In this document: piece by piece, positions 34,244-42,435 of the stretch
Position numbering within the stretch: the first letter of the stretch is position 1
Layout: each line of letters starts with the position of its first letter
Position numbers and translations under genes: made by a program
Notes under the pieces: generated by a model
What the model was told of the DNA's origin: nothing
What the model saw: the letters and a program-made list of their open reading frames with translations, nothing else
Databases searched by the model: none
NCBI GenBank assembly: GCA_013364255.1
Contig: CP054936.1
Location: 2,510,853 to 2,574,852 of the forward strand
DNA from: Streptomyces seoulensis
Lineage (GTDB): Bacteria; Actinomycetota; Actinomycetes; Streptomycetales; Streptomycetaceae
Reading direction: 5' to 3'
Length of the DNA: 64,000 bases

Positions 34244-34816
34244 TCAGTGCACGGGCGGCACCGAGACCGTCATGATCATTTCCATCGGCGCCTCCCCGGT
34301 GTTGACGTAGGCGTGCGGGGCGTTGGCCTCGAAGGACGCGCTCGCGCCCTCGGGCACGCGGTAGTCGGCCCCGTCGACCGTGAGCGTCAGCTCGCCCGCC
34401 GTGACGTGCACCAGTTCGACCGTTCCGCCGGGGTGCGGGTCGGAGGGGCTGCCCTCGCCGGGCATCAGCCGCCACTCCCACATCTCCAGCGGGCCCGGCG
34501 CCTCGGCGCCCGCCAGGAGCCGGTTGTAGCTGCCGGCGTCGGTGTGCCAGAGCCGGACGGCCTGGTCGGCGGGGACGATGCGGACCCTGGGGCCCTGCTC
34601 GTAGTCGAGCAGCGTGGTGATGCTGACGCCGAGCGCGTCGCCGATCTTGACCACGGTGCCGAGGCTGGGGTTGGTGCGGGCCTGCTCGATCTGGATGAGC
34701 ATGCCGCGGCTGACCGCCGCGCGGGCGGCGAGCGTGTCCAGGGTGAAGCCGCGCTCGGTGCGCCAGCGTTTGACGTTGCGCGCCAGGGACTGGGTCAGCA
34801 GGTCGAGGTCCGACAC
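34244..34816 (-). CDS. XRE-family regulator with cupin domain
   Basis: A 190-residue regulator. HTH residues 8-62 (LARNVKRWRTERGFTLDTLAARAAVSRGMLIQIEQARTNPSLGTVVKIGDALGV) are followed by a cupin effector domain ending in HPHAYVNTGEAPMEMIMTVSVPPVH-like sequence. GTG 34816 (VSDLDLLTQSL) matches the usual family N-terminus; a GTG at 34849 in the same frame would add 11 residues and overlap the operator-like repeat. Divergent from an EamA exporter, whose promoter region contains inverted repeats. Relatives often repress a neighbouring transporter or enzyme in response to an amine or amino acid. Confidence 0.86.
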   Translation of the reverse strand: MSDLDLLTQSLARNVKRWRTERGFTLDTLAARAAVSRGMLIQIEQARTNPSLGTVVKIGDALGVSITTLLDYEQGPRVRIVPADQAVRLWHTDAGSYNRLLAGAEAPGPLEMWEWRLMPGEGSPSDPHPGGTVELVHVTAGELTLTVDGADYRVPEGASASFEANAPHAYVNTGEAPMEMIMTVSVPPVH

Positions 34817-34842
34817 ATTCCGTCCAATATTCTGGATGACAG

Positions 34843-34897
34843 AGTTCACTTGGCTGAACTACGGTGGGTTGCACCCGATCGTTCACCGAACTGTACT
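34843..34897. promoter_or_regulatory. Promoter and operator-like repeats, XRE-cupin/EamA
   Basis: AGTTCA (34843-34848) and TGAACT (34855-34860) form a perfect inverted repeat with a 6-nt spacer. GTTC-ACC-GAAC at 34881-34891 is a second, tighter repeat of the same half-site. The second sits between TTGCAC (34869-34874) and TGTACT (34892-34897), a 17-nt-spaced promoter for the exporter, where binding would block polymerase. Confidence 0.6.
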
Positions 34898-34909
34898 GCG
34901 AGGCGTCCC

Positions 34910-35767
34910 GTGACAGCATTCTTCGCCCTGGCCACCAGCCTCCTGTGGGGTCTGGCCGACTTCGGCGGCGGGCTGCTCACACGCCGCAACCCGGCCCTCA
35001 CGGTGGTCGTGGTCTCCCAGTCGATCGCCGCGCTGGTGCTCGGCGTGATCGTGGCGGCCACCGGCGCCTGGGGCGAGGCAGGCCCGCGGCTGTGGTTCGC
35101 CGTCGCGGCGGGGCTGGTCGGGCCGGTGGCGATGCTCTCCTTCTACAAGGCGCTCGCGCTCGGCCCGATGGGCGTGGTGTCGCCGCTGGCGACGCTGAGC
35201 GTGGCGGTGCCCATCGGGGTCGGCCTGGTGCTCGGGGAGCGGCCGGGACTGCTCCAGGTCGCGGGCATCGCGGTCGCCGTCGGCGGCGTCGTGCTCGCGG
35301 GCGGCCCGCGGCTGGGGGGCGCCGCCGTGCAGCGCCGGACGATCGGGCTGACGCTCGTCGCGGCGCTCGGCTTCGGCACGGTGTTCGCGCTGATCGCCGA
35401 GGCTTCGACCACCGTGCCCGGCCTCTTCCTCGCGCTCTTCGTTCAGCGCGTGACCAATGTGGCGGCGGGCGGGGCGGCGCTGTACGCGTCCGCGCGGCGG
35501 GGCGGCGAGGTGCTGCCGCCGGACGGCCTGCGGTGGGCGGCCGTGCCGGCGTTCGCCTTCGTCGGCCTCGCCGACGTCGCGGCCAACGGCACGTACGCGG
35601 TCGCCGCGCAGCACGGTCCGGTCACCGTCGCCGCCGTGCTGGCCTCGCTCTACCCGGTGGTGACCGCGCTGGCCGCCCGGGGCTTCCTCAGCGAACGGCT
35701 CCGCGCGGTCCAGGCGGCGGGCGCGGGACTGGCACTGCTGGGCACACTGCTGCTGGCGACGGGCTGA
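34910..35767 (+). CDS. EamA/DMT-family exporter
   Basis: A 285-residue, about ten-helix drug/metabolite transporter. The first helix is TAFFALATSLLWGLADFGGGLL and two EamA repeats follow, the second beginning TIGLTLVAALGFGTVFALIAEA. GTG 34910 is selected; GAGG lies about 6 nt upstream. Divergent from the XRE-cupin gene, from which a TTGCAC-N17-TGTACT promoter and operator-like inverted repeats separate it. Substrate unknown; small amino acids, amines or metabolites are typical for the family. Confidence 0.87.
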   Translation: MTAFFALATSLLWGLADFGGGLLTRRNPALTVVVVSQSIAALVLGVIVAATGAWGEAGPRLWFAVAAGLVGPVAMLSFYKALALGPMGVVSPLATLSVAVPIGVGLVLGERPGLLQVAGIAVAVGGVVLAGGPRLGGAAVQRRTIGLTLVAALGFGTVFALIAEASTTVPGLFLALFVQRVTNVAAGGAALYASARRGGEVLPPDGLRWAAVPAFAFVGLADVAANGTYAVAAQHGPVTVAAVLASLYPVVTALAARGFLSERLRAVQAAGAGLALLGTLLLATG

Positions 35768-35837
35768 CCGGGGCGGCGCCGGAACGGAGCGGAGACCCGG
35801 CGGAGTGGCGCGGCCTGCGCGAGGAAGGCGACCGGCG

Positions 35838-36623
35838 TCAGGAGGCGGCCGGGCGGGCGGCGCTCTCGTCGTCCAGGTCCGCGAGGCGGGCGACGGTCTC
35901 GTCGTCCAGTCCGGCCACGGCCACCAGCTGGTCCGGTGTCACACCGTCCGGTATCGGCACCGGGGCCGGGGTCCGCAGCGGCGGCTGCCAGCCCTCGGCG
36001 GGCGTCCAGCGGCGTACGACCCGGGCCGGCGCCCCCGCGACGACGGCGTGGTCGGGCACCTCGCCGCGGACCACGGCGCCGGCGGCGACCACCACGTTCC
36101 GGCCGATCCGCGCGCCGGGCAGGATCACCGCGCCGGTGCCGATCCAGCAGCCGGGGCCGATCTCCACCGGCTCCATGCGCGGCCACTGCTTGCCGATGGG
36201 CTGGTGGGGGTCGTCGTAGGAGTGGTTGGTGGAGGTGACGTAGACGTACGGACCGAAGTAGCAGTCGCTGCCGATGGTGACCGTGGTGTCGGCGATGACG
36301 TGGCTGCCGCGGCCGAGGACGACGCCGTCGCCGATGCGCAGGATCGGGTCCGGGCCGAGGTCCAGGTCGGGCATCAGGCCCGCGGTCAGCGTGACCCGCT
36401 CGCCGATGATGCAGTACGCGCCGAGACGGATCCACGGCTCGCCGAAGACGGTGCCGAGCGGGAAGGCGAGCCTGGTCCCCTCGCCGAGCGCCCCGAAGCG
36501 GAGCCTGCCGGGGTGTTCGGCCGTGACCGAACCCGCGCGCTGCGCCCACGCCCACGCCGCGTGGACGGCGCGCTGCGCGAGGCCGCGCCGCCAGGACGAG
36601 AACGTGTTCTTGGACTTGGGCAC
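35838..36623 (-). CDS. Acyltransferase with left-handed beta-helix
   Basis: A 261-residue hexapeptide-repeat transferase. Repeats run from about IRLGAYCIIGERVTLTAGL through ILRIGDGVVLGRGSHVIADTTVTIGSDCYFGPYVYVTSTNHSYDDP to IGPGCWIGTGAVILPGARIGRNVVVAAGAVVRGEVPDHAVVAGAPARVVRRW. This has the catalytic-site pattern (TSTNHSYDDP) of the NodL/galactoside O-acetyltransferase branch. The N-terminal 45 residues are basic and helical. Residues 205-261 are Pro-rich and acidic. GTG 36623 is the first start after an open frame of low complexity. It probably acetylates a sugar or polysaccharide; no glycan genes adjoin it. Confidence 0.82.
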   Translation of the reverse strand: MPKSKNTFSSWRRGLAQRAVHAAWAWAQRAGSVTAEHPGRLRFGALGEGTRLAFPLGTVFGEPWIRLGAYCIIGERVTLTAGLMPDLDLGPDPILRIGDGVVLGRGSHVIADTTVTIGSDCYFGPYVYVTSTNHSYDDPHQPIGKQWPRMEPVEIGPGCWIGTGAVILPGARIGRNVVVAAGAVVRGEVPDHAVVAGAPARVVRRWTPAEGWQPPLRTPAPVPIPDGVTPDQLVAVAGLDDETVARLADLDDESAARPAAS

Positions 36624-36748
36624 CCGCTCACCGTACTCAGCCCCGCACGCGCCCGAGCGGCCGGACACCTGTGATCTTCACCCCACCGGATGACGTACGG
36701 TTCCGGGAGACCGGGGCCTCCCCCCCCGCGCGGAAAGGCAGGACGAGC

Positions 36749-37279
36749 ATGACGCACAAGGCGCTGATCACGGGCATCGGCGGCCGGGAACCGCAGGTGG
36801 ACGAGCGGGCGTTCACCGCGCCCACGGCCACGGTGATCGGTGACGTGACGCTGGGCGCGGGCGCGAGCGTCTGGTACGGCGCGGTGCTGCGCGGCGACGT
36901 CGAGCGGATCGCCGTCGGCGCGGACAGCAACGTGCAGGACAACTGCACGCTGCACGCCGACCCGGGGTTCCCGGTCACCGTGGGCGAGCGGGTCTCCATC
37001 GGGCACAACGCGGTGGTGCACGGCGCGACGGTCGAGGACGACTGCCTGATCGGGATGGGCGCGACGGTGCTGAACGGCGCGGTGATCGGCGCGGGTTCGC
37101 TGGTGGCCGCGCAGGCCCTGGTGCCGCAGGGCATGCGGGTGCCGCCGGGTTCGCTGGTGGCCGGGGTGCCGGCCAAGGTCCGGCGGGAGCTGACGGACGA
37201 GGAGCGCCAGGGGATCACGCTGAACGGCACGATGTACGCGGAACTGGCGACGGCGCACCGCGAGGTGCACGAGAAGTAG
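36749..37279 (+). CDS. Gamma-class carbonic anhydrase-like protein
   Basis: A 176-residue LbH protein of the gamma carbonic anhydrase family. Hexapeptide repeats run from FTAPTATVIGDVTLGAGASVWYGAVLRGDVERIAVGADSNVQDNCTLHADPG to VSIGHNAVVHGATVEDDCLIGMGATVLNGAVIGAGSLVAAQALVPQG, with the His-rich metal region (CTLHAD, IGHNAVVHGA). The gamma carbonic anhydrase glutamates are not all evident, so hydration activity is unproven; many bacterial members (PaaY/YrdA-like) have other or unknown roles. It is the neighbour of an unrelated LbH acyltransferase on the opposite strand, an odd pair of similar folds. Confidence 0.85.
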   Translation: MTHKALITGIGGREPQVDERAFTAPTATVIGDVTLGAGASVWYGAVLRGDVERIAVGADSNVQDNCTLHADPGFPVTVGERVSIGHNAVVHGATVEDDCLIGMGATVLNGAVIGAGSLVAAQALVPQGMRVPPGSLVAGVPAKVRRELTDEERQGITLNGTMYAELATAHREVHEK

Positions 37280-37280
37280 C

Positions 37281-37337
37281 GGGGCCGGCGGGGCCTGACG
37301 GAGCCGGCGGGGCCCGACGGAGCCGGCGGGGTGCCCG
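37281..37337 (+). repeat. Tandem repeat, three 19-bp units
   Basis: Three copies of a 19-bp unit (ggagccggcggggcccgac and close variants) at 37281-37299, 37300-37318 and 37319-37337, directly after the carbonic anhydrase stop codon. Confidence 0.65.
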
Positions 37338-37345
37338 GAGGCGCT

Positions 37346-37368
37346 GGGAGCGCTGGGGAGGCGCTCCC
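37346..37368. terminator. Hairpin between convergent carbonic anhydrase and DedA genes
   Basis: GGGAGCGC at 37346-37353 and GCGCTCCC at 37361-37368 form a perfect 8-bp stem with a 7-nt loop. It sits next to the DedA stop at 37371 and the end of the plus-strand gene at 37279. Confidence 0.65.
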
Positions 37369-37370
37369 GC

Positions 37371-38024
37371 TCACTCCCCCGCGGGCACCGGCTCCGGTTC
37401 CTCGGACACCTGGCGCTCGGCCTGCGCCTTCTTCGCCTTGCGCTTGATCACCAGCATCGAGCCGAGACCGATCAGCACGGCGACGACCAGGCCGAGGTAG
37501 GAGAACTTCTTCAGCCAGGACTCGGCCACGACACCCACGTAGTAGATGACGGCCGTGGTGCCGCCCGCCCAGCAGAGGCCGCCGAGGACGTTGGCGATCA
37601 GGAACTTCCAGTACGGCATGTGCAGCACGCCCGCGAGCGGGCCGGCGAAGATGCGCAGCAGGGCGACGAAGCGGCCGAAGAAGACGGCCCACATGCCCCA
37701 CTTCTCGAAGGACCGTTCGGCGGTGGCGACATGGCCCTCACTGAAGTGCCTCGGGAACTTCCGGCCGAGCCAGGCGAGCAGCGGTCTGCCGCCCTTGCGG
37801 CCGATGGCGTAGCCGATCGAGTCGCCGACCACCGCGCCGACGACGGCGCAGGCGCCGAGCACGACGGGGTTGATGTCCGAGTTCTGGGAGGACATCAGCG
37901 CGGCGGAGACGAGGATGATCTCGCCGGGCAGCGGGATGCCCAGGCTCTCCAGACCGATGACCAGTGCCACCACGGCGTACACGGCCGCCGCCGGTACCGT
38001 GTCGAGCCACTCCTGGACGTGCAC
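37371..38024 (-). CDS. DedA family membrane protein
   Basis: A 217-residue integral membrane protein. The first conserved segment (AVYAVVALVIGLESLGIPLPGEIILVSAALMSS) and the second (GDSIGYAIGRKGGRPLLAWLGRKFPRHFSEGHVATAERSFEKWGMWAVFFGRFVALLRIFAGPLAGVLHMPYWKFLIANVLGG) carry the DedA glycine/proline and Gly-Arg-Phe pattern; four to five helices are expected. DedA proteins are lipid scramblases or undecaprenyl-phosphate recyclers in other bacteria, supporting envelope integrity. The C-terminal 40 residues are charged and probably cytoplasmic. Confidence 0.88.
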   Translation of the reverse strand: MHVQEWLDTVPAAAVYAVVALVIGLESLGIPLPGEIILVSAALMSSQNSDINPVVLGACAVVGAVVGDSIGYAIGRKGGRPLLAWLGRKFPRHFSEGHVATAERSFEKWGMWAVFFGRFVALLRIFAGPLAGVLHMPYWKFLIANVLGGLCWAGGTTAVIYYVGVVAESWLKKFSYLGLVVAVLIGLGSMLVIKRKAKKAQAERQVSEEPEPVPAGE

Positions 38025-38129
38025 CGCCGGTCCTCCCCGTTTCGCGCCCGTGCGTTCCGGGCGCGGACGCGCCCTCCCGAAAAGCCTACCGGTTCGGCCC
38101 CGCCGGGCCGCCGGCCGCCGAACCGGCCG

Positions 38130-39389
38130 TCACCGCGATCCGGCCACCGGCCGGACGCCCGCGGCCGGGGCCGGACCCGCCGGGCCGGAGCGGACCGGGG
38201 ACACGGTCCCGGCCGTGCCCCGCCGGGCGGCGGGGCCGCCGCCCGGCAGGCTCCAGGCGGTCCGGGCGGCGGGCGCCGACCGGTCGTCGCCGCCCGGGCC
38301 GGCCGTCGGGACGCCGGTGAGCAGCACCAGGGACGCCAGTCCCGCACCCACCGCCACCGCCGTCCGGTGCCCGCGCCACTGCTCCGCGGCGCGGCCGCGC
38401 CCGCCGGACCCGGCCGCACCGCCCGAGCCGTCGCTCCCGGCTCCCCCGGACCCACTGGCGCCGCTCGCGGACCGCCCGCCGTCCGCCCGTCCCCCGCCGC
38501 CAGAGACGCCGCGCGCCGTACGGGAGTCGAGGTAGCGGCGGGCGCCCCAGCCGAGGACGGCCTCGGCGAGCAGGACGTCGAGGCCGCCGTCGAAGCAGCC
38601 GAACTGCTCGGCGGCGTGCGCGCAGTGGCGGCACTCCCGCAGATGCCGTCGCGCACCGGGCGGCAGCGCTCCGCCCCTCGACGTGGGGACGTCGAGCAGG
38701 AGCGGGCCGAGGATTAGGCATTCCCCGGTCGGGGCGAGTTCCCGGTGGGCGCGCAGACAGCCGGCGCGGAATTGCTCCCGGGCGCGTTCCCGCAGGCCCG
38801 CGGCGGTTTTCGGGTCCATGGCCAGCAGACCGGCCGGTACGGTTAGGGGATCGGCCTCCGCCTCGGTGTGCCACAACAGGCATTGGAAAGCGCCGGGAAG
38901 ATCGTGGAACGCCCGTTCGGCCAGTCGTCGTCTTTCGGGCGTCAGCGACGGCACCGCGCGCAGTCCGCGCCCGCCGGAGGGCCTGCGCAGTTCGGGCAGC
39001 ACGGCGCAGGCCGCGTCGTCGGCGGCCCACTGCCGTACGGTCTCCCGCACGGCGACCAGGAGCCGCGGCCGCAGCGCGCGGCCGGCCGCGCCGTCCCTCG
39101 TACCGCCGGCCGCGCCGCCGGACGTGCCGTTGGCCGGCCCGCGCAGGACCCGGCGGAAGGCGGCCGTGGCCACCATCGCGGCCGAGCCGCCCGGCGCGGC
39201 CAGGCAGACGACGGCGTAGTCGTAGGTCGCCCGCCAGTGCCGGGCGAGCAGCAGCGCGACGGCGTGATGCCCGCCGTCGGGACCGCCGCCGGACTCCCGC
39301 AGGCGGGCGACGAGCCGGTGGTCGGACTCGGCCGGTGCGGCCGCGGGCCGGGGCGGACGGGGCGGAGGCGGAGGGTGAGGTGATCGCAC
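38130..39389 (-). CDS. Sigma-70-like protein fused to zinc-finger anti-sigma-like domain and a membrane helix
   Basis: A 419-residue multidomain protein not assigned to a named family. A Pro-rich N-terminus is followed by a sigma region-2-like helix (about 22-62, ESDHRLVARLRESGGGPDGGHHAVALLLARHWRATYDYAVV). A sigma region-4-like helical part runs from 149 to 215 (LTPERRRLAERAFHDLPGAFQCLLWHTEAEA). Then comes HLRECRHC (His249, Cys253, Cys256), the HxxxCxxC pattern of ZAS/zf-HC2 anti-sigma factors. A Gly/Ser-rich linker (295-335) leads to one membrane helix (343-360) and a Pro/Gly tail. Start uncertain: GTG 39389 has GGAAGG about 10 nt upstream; GTG 39518 is also possible. The order suggests a sigma-like factor tethered by its own anti-sigma module. 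Confidence 0.6.
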   Translation of the reverse strand: MRSPHPPPPPRPPRPAAAPAESDHRLVARLRESGGGPDGGHHAVALLLARHWRATYDYAVVCLAAPGGSAAMVATAAFRRVLRGPANGTSGGAAGGTRDGAAGRALRPRLLVAVRETVRQWAADDAACAVLPELRRPSGGRGLRAVPSLTPERRRLAERAFHDLPGAFQCLLWHTEAEADPLTVPAGLLAMDPKTAAGLRERAREQFRAGCLRAHRELAPTGECLILGPLLLDVPTSRGGALPPGARRHLRECRHCAHAAEQFGCFDGGLDVLLAEAVLGWGARRYLDSRTARGVSGGGGRADGGRSASGASGSGGAGSDGSGGAAGSGGRGRAAEQWRGHRTAVAVGAGLASLVLLTGVPTAGPGGDDRSAPAARTAWSLPGGGPAARRGTAGTVSPVRSGPAGPAPAAGVRPVAGSR

Positions 39390-39718
39390 GGGGCCATTTC
39401 CTTCCAGGCCGCGGGACGGCGCACGGAATGCGTCCTCGGGGAAAGCGAGTTCGCGAGGAGCGCGCACCCGGCCGGGAAAGGGAGGCCGGCCGTCGCCCCC
39501 TCCCGCGGGGTGGCTCACTTTCGCACACGTTACTCACCGGAAACAAGAAGTTCGAAAACCTCGTACGTCAATACGCGGAAACGGTCCGGGAGTTACCGCG
39601 AGTATCCACAACCTTTTCCGTTGAATTCCGTAGGTCGGAGCCCGCCGGCTTCCCGCACACAGCGGGCTCCCATGCCCCTCCGGGCTCGCTCTCATCCCCG
39701 TGGGCCAGCATGACCGCA

Positions 39719-40734
39719 TGATCGACTCCGCACCCAACCCGGCAGCCGCGCCCGCGTCCACGTCCGTGCCCTCGCCCTCGCCGCGCCCGGCGTCCGCACC
39801 GGCCCGTGCGGCCCGTGCCGCCGGCCCCGTCCGCAAGGCGGTGGTCCCGGCGGCCGGACTCGGCACCCGGTTCCTGCCGGCGACGAAGGCGACGCCCAAG
39901 GAGATGCTGCCCGTGGTCGACAAGCCGGCCATCCAGTACGTGGTCGAGGAGGCGGCGGCGGCCGGGCTCGACGACATCCTGATGGTCACCGGACGGCACA
40001 AGCGGGCCATCGAGGACCACTTCGACCAGGCCTTCGAGCTGGAGCAGGCGCTGGCGGCCAAGGGCGACGCCGTGCGGCTGGACGCCGTGCGCGACCCCGC
40101 GCGCCTCGCCGCGATCCACCACATCCGCCAGCGCGACCCGCTCGGCCTCGGGCACGCCGTCCACTGCGCCCGCCACCACGTGGGCGACCAGCCGTTCGCG
40201 GTGCTGCTCGGCGACGACCTCATCGACCCGCGCGAGACCCTGCTGCGCCGGATGCTGGAGGTCCGCGAGCGGTACGCGGGCAGTGTGGTCGCCCTGATGG
40301 AGGTCGACCCGGCGCAGATCCACCTCTACGGCTGCGCGGCGGTCGAGGCGACCGGCGAGGAAGGCGTCGTCCGCGTCACCGGCCTGGTCGAGAAGCCGGC
40401 GCGCGAGGAGGCGCCGAGCGGGTACGCCGTGATCGGCCGGTACGTCCTGGATCCCGGCGTGTTCGACGTCCTGGACCGCACCCCGCCCGGCCGCGGCGGC
40501 GAGATCCAGCTGACCGACGCCCTCCAGGAACTCGCCGCGGCCGGCACGGTGCACGGCGTCGTGTTCGACGGGCTGCGCTACGACACCGGCGACAAGGCGG
40601 ACTACCTGCGCACGGTCGTCCGCCTGGCCTGCGCCCGCCCTGACCTCGGCCCCGCGTTCCTGTCCTGGCTCCGGGAGTTCGTCGCGACGGCGGACGCCGC
40701 GGAGAAGGCGCCGGGCCGGCGCGTCGCCGCGTGA
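39719..40734 (+). CDS. galU: UTP-glucose-1-phosphate uridylyltransferase
   Basis: Makes UDP-glucose from UTP and glucose-1-phosphate, feeding glycogen, trehalose and cell-envelope sugars. The ATG lies at 39718-39720. After a disordered Pro/Ala/Ser-rich leader of about 38 residues, the nucleotidyltransferase core begins with KAVVPAAGLGTRFLPATKATPKEMLPVVDKPAIQYVVEEA, including the GxGxRxxP loop and conserved lysine. PFAVLLGDDLID holds the metal-binding aspartates, GLVEKPAREEAPS the sugar site and YDTGDKADYLRTVV the terminal helix. The 338-residue length is slightly long because of the leader. It is divergent from the sigma-like gene with about a 330-nt gap if that gene starts at 39389, or 200 nt if at 39518. 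Confidence 0.92.
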
Positions 40735-40775
40735 CCCGGCCCCCGACGAATCTCAGGCTTCCAGGCCCAGGCCCC

Positions 40776-41228
40776 TCAGTTGTTGGGGCGCAGCGTCCAC
40801 ACCACCGTCATCTCGCTGGTCACCGCGCCGTCCTCGCGCTGGATCCGGACGGTGACCGGGAACTCGGGGCGGCGGCCCTCGTCCAGCTCGGCGACGACCT
40901 CGGCGATGGGGCGGTCCAGGGTCGCGGTTGCCTTGACCGGGCCGAGGGCGACCTTCTTGAAGGCGATCCGCGCGTCCACCGGCAGCGGCACCGCCCGCGA
41001 GAGCTGGTCGCCGAAGGCGGCGAGGACGACCGCGCCGCTGGCCGACTCGCCGAGCGTGAACATCGCTCCGGCATGCGGCCCGCCTACGTGGTTGCGGTAC
41101 TCCTCCTGGTCCGGCAGGGACAGCACCGCCCGCTCCGGCGTGGTCTCCAGGTACTCCAGCTTCAGGGTGCGGACCATGGGCACCGTGGCGGCGAGCAGCT
41201 CGCCGATCGTCATCTGTTCTGCGCTCAT
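40776..41228 (-). CDS. Hotdog-fold thioesterase (PaaI/DUF4442 type)
   Basis: A 150-residue single hotdog domain: EEYRNHVGGPHAGAMFTLGESASGAVVLAAFG has the HxGAxF turn with the conserved His and the following helix, and VPLPVDARIAFKKVALGPVKATATLDRP the central sheet. The N-terminal EQMTIGELLAATVPMVRTLKLEYLETTPERAVLSLP matches DUF4442-like acyl-CoA thioesterases. Acyl-CoA hydrolysis is inferred; the substrate is unknown. It is convergent with galU. Confidence 0.83.
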   Translation of the reverse strand: MSAEQMTIGELLAATVPMVRTLKLEYLETTPERAVLSLPDQEEYRNHVGGPHAGAMFTLGESASGAVVLAAFGDQLSRAVPLPVDARIAFKKVALGPVKATATLDRPIAEVVAELDEGRRPEFPVTVRIQREDGAVTSEMTVVWTLRPNN

Positions 41229-41342
41229 GACCCGATGTTACTCACGAGTAGATCGAGCTGACCAGAGTGATCCGCACCCCACCCCCACCTTTCTGGTACG
41301 TCCCTGACAAGGACCGGTGACCGAATCGTGCCCCCGCGCCAC

Positions 41343-41348
41343 TAGGGT
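41343..41348 (+). promoter_or_regulatory. TAGGGT -10 before the anchored-protein gene
   Basis: TAGGGT is followed by 8 nt and the ATG at 41357. The same hexamer lies 6 nt before two other start codons at 44942 and 46292, so leaderless expression is likely. Confidence 0.45.
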
Positions 41349-41356
41349 TACTGCCC

Positions 41357-42400
41357 ATGTGGCCAGGACAGCAGCCGCCCGGGGGCGAGCAGAACCCGCA
41401 GAACAACCCGTACCAGCAGCCGGGTTACCAGCAGCCGAATCCCTATCAGCAGCCCGGCTACCAGCAGCCCGGCCCCTACGGGCAGCAGCCGCCCACGCCG
41501 CAGTGGGGCACCCCGGCTCCCGCCGGCATACCGCAGCCACCCGGCGGCGGAGGCGGGGGCGGCGGGGGCGGCGGCAAGAACCGGACGAAGCTCGTCGCGA
41601 TCATCGCCGCGACGGCCGTGGTGGTGGCCGCGGGCGTGACCGGTTTCCTGGTGCTCGGCGGCAAGAAGGACGACAAGGCCGACGACAAGAGCGACCCGAA
41701 GGCGAGCCGGTCCGCGACGGCGTCGCAGTCGGCCTCCGGCGACCCGGGCCCGGCCTCCTCCGCCCCGGAGGACAACCCGCGCGGCAACGAGACCGAGAAG
41801 CCGACGGTCCCCGGCTGGAAGGTCGTCGTCAATCCCAAGCACGGCACGGCGTTCGACGTGCCCGCCGACTGGGAGGTGGCCTCGCCCGGCTGGTCGACCT
41901 TCTTCGAGGACAAGAAGACCGGCGACCCGTACATCGGCTTCTCCGCCCCGGCCTACCTCCAGAAGAACTGGTGCACGTCGGACGACGACAAGGACGGGCA
42001 CCTCGACTCGTCGTCGCTGGCGGCCGGCGGCACCAAGGGCGAGAACGGCGGCAAGGACACCGCGAGCATCGCCCGCGGCGACGCCGCCGCCTTCGCCTTC
42101 GGCGGCTTCACCGACCAGACCGACGCGTCCAAGAAGTACCTGAAGGTCGGCAAGGCCACGCCCTACACCACCAAGTCCGGGGTGACGGGCAGCGTCGCGA
42201 CCTCCTACACCTCCGGTGTGCCGAAGAAGCACAAGTGCGACAGCGACGGCAAGGCGACCACCTTCGCCTTCAAGAACTCGCAGGGCGACTTCGTCTCCTG
42301 GACCCTCTTCGCGGCGAAGGGCGTCAAGAACGAGATCCCCGAGGCGACCGTCATGAAGATCCTCAGCACGGTCCGGGTGCACGGCGACCCGACCGGCTGA
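41357..42400 (+). CDS. Membrane-anchored protein with Gln/Pro/Tyr-rich cytoplasmic tail
   Basis: A 347-residue protein. The N-terminus (1-60) is a repetitive Pro/Gln/Tyr-rich segment with four YQQPG-like units, then a run of glycines (63-73). A single membrane helix (79-101) is followed by an Asp/Lys/Ser-rich linker and an extracytoplasmic domain (about 140-347) with few cysteines (in NWCTSDD and HKCDSDG, likely a disulfide). The layout resembles Streptomyces proteins with a proline-rich cytoplasmic tail, such as DUF2510/DUF4190-type surface proteins, but I do not recognise the outer domain. Function unknown; a cell-envelope role is inference. Confidence 0.7.
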   Translation: MWPGQQPPGGEQNPQNNPYQQPGYQQPNPYQQPGYQQPGPYGQQPPTPQWGTPAPAGIPQPPGGGGGGGGGGGKNRTKLVAIIAATAVVVAAGVTGFLVLGGKKDDKADDKSDPKASRSATASQSASGDPGPASSAPEDNPRGNETEKPTVPGWKVVVNPKHGTAFDVPADWEVASPGWSTFFEDKKTGDPYIGFSAPAYLQKNWCTSDDDKDGHLDSSSLAAGGTKGENGGKDTASIARGDAAAFAFGGFTDQTDASKKYLKVGKATPYTTKSGVTGSVATSYTSGVPKKHKCDSDGKATTFAFKNSQGDFVSWTLFAAKGVKNEIPEATVMKILSTVRVHGDPTG

Positions 42401-42435
42401 CCGCCGCCCCGCGACGGCCGCCGGAGCGGGCGGGG

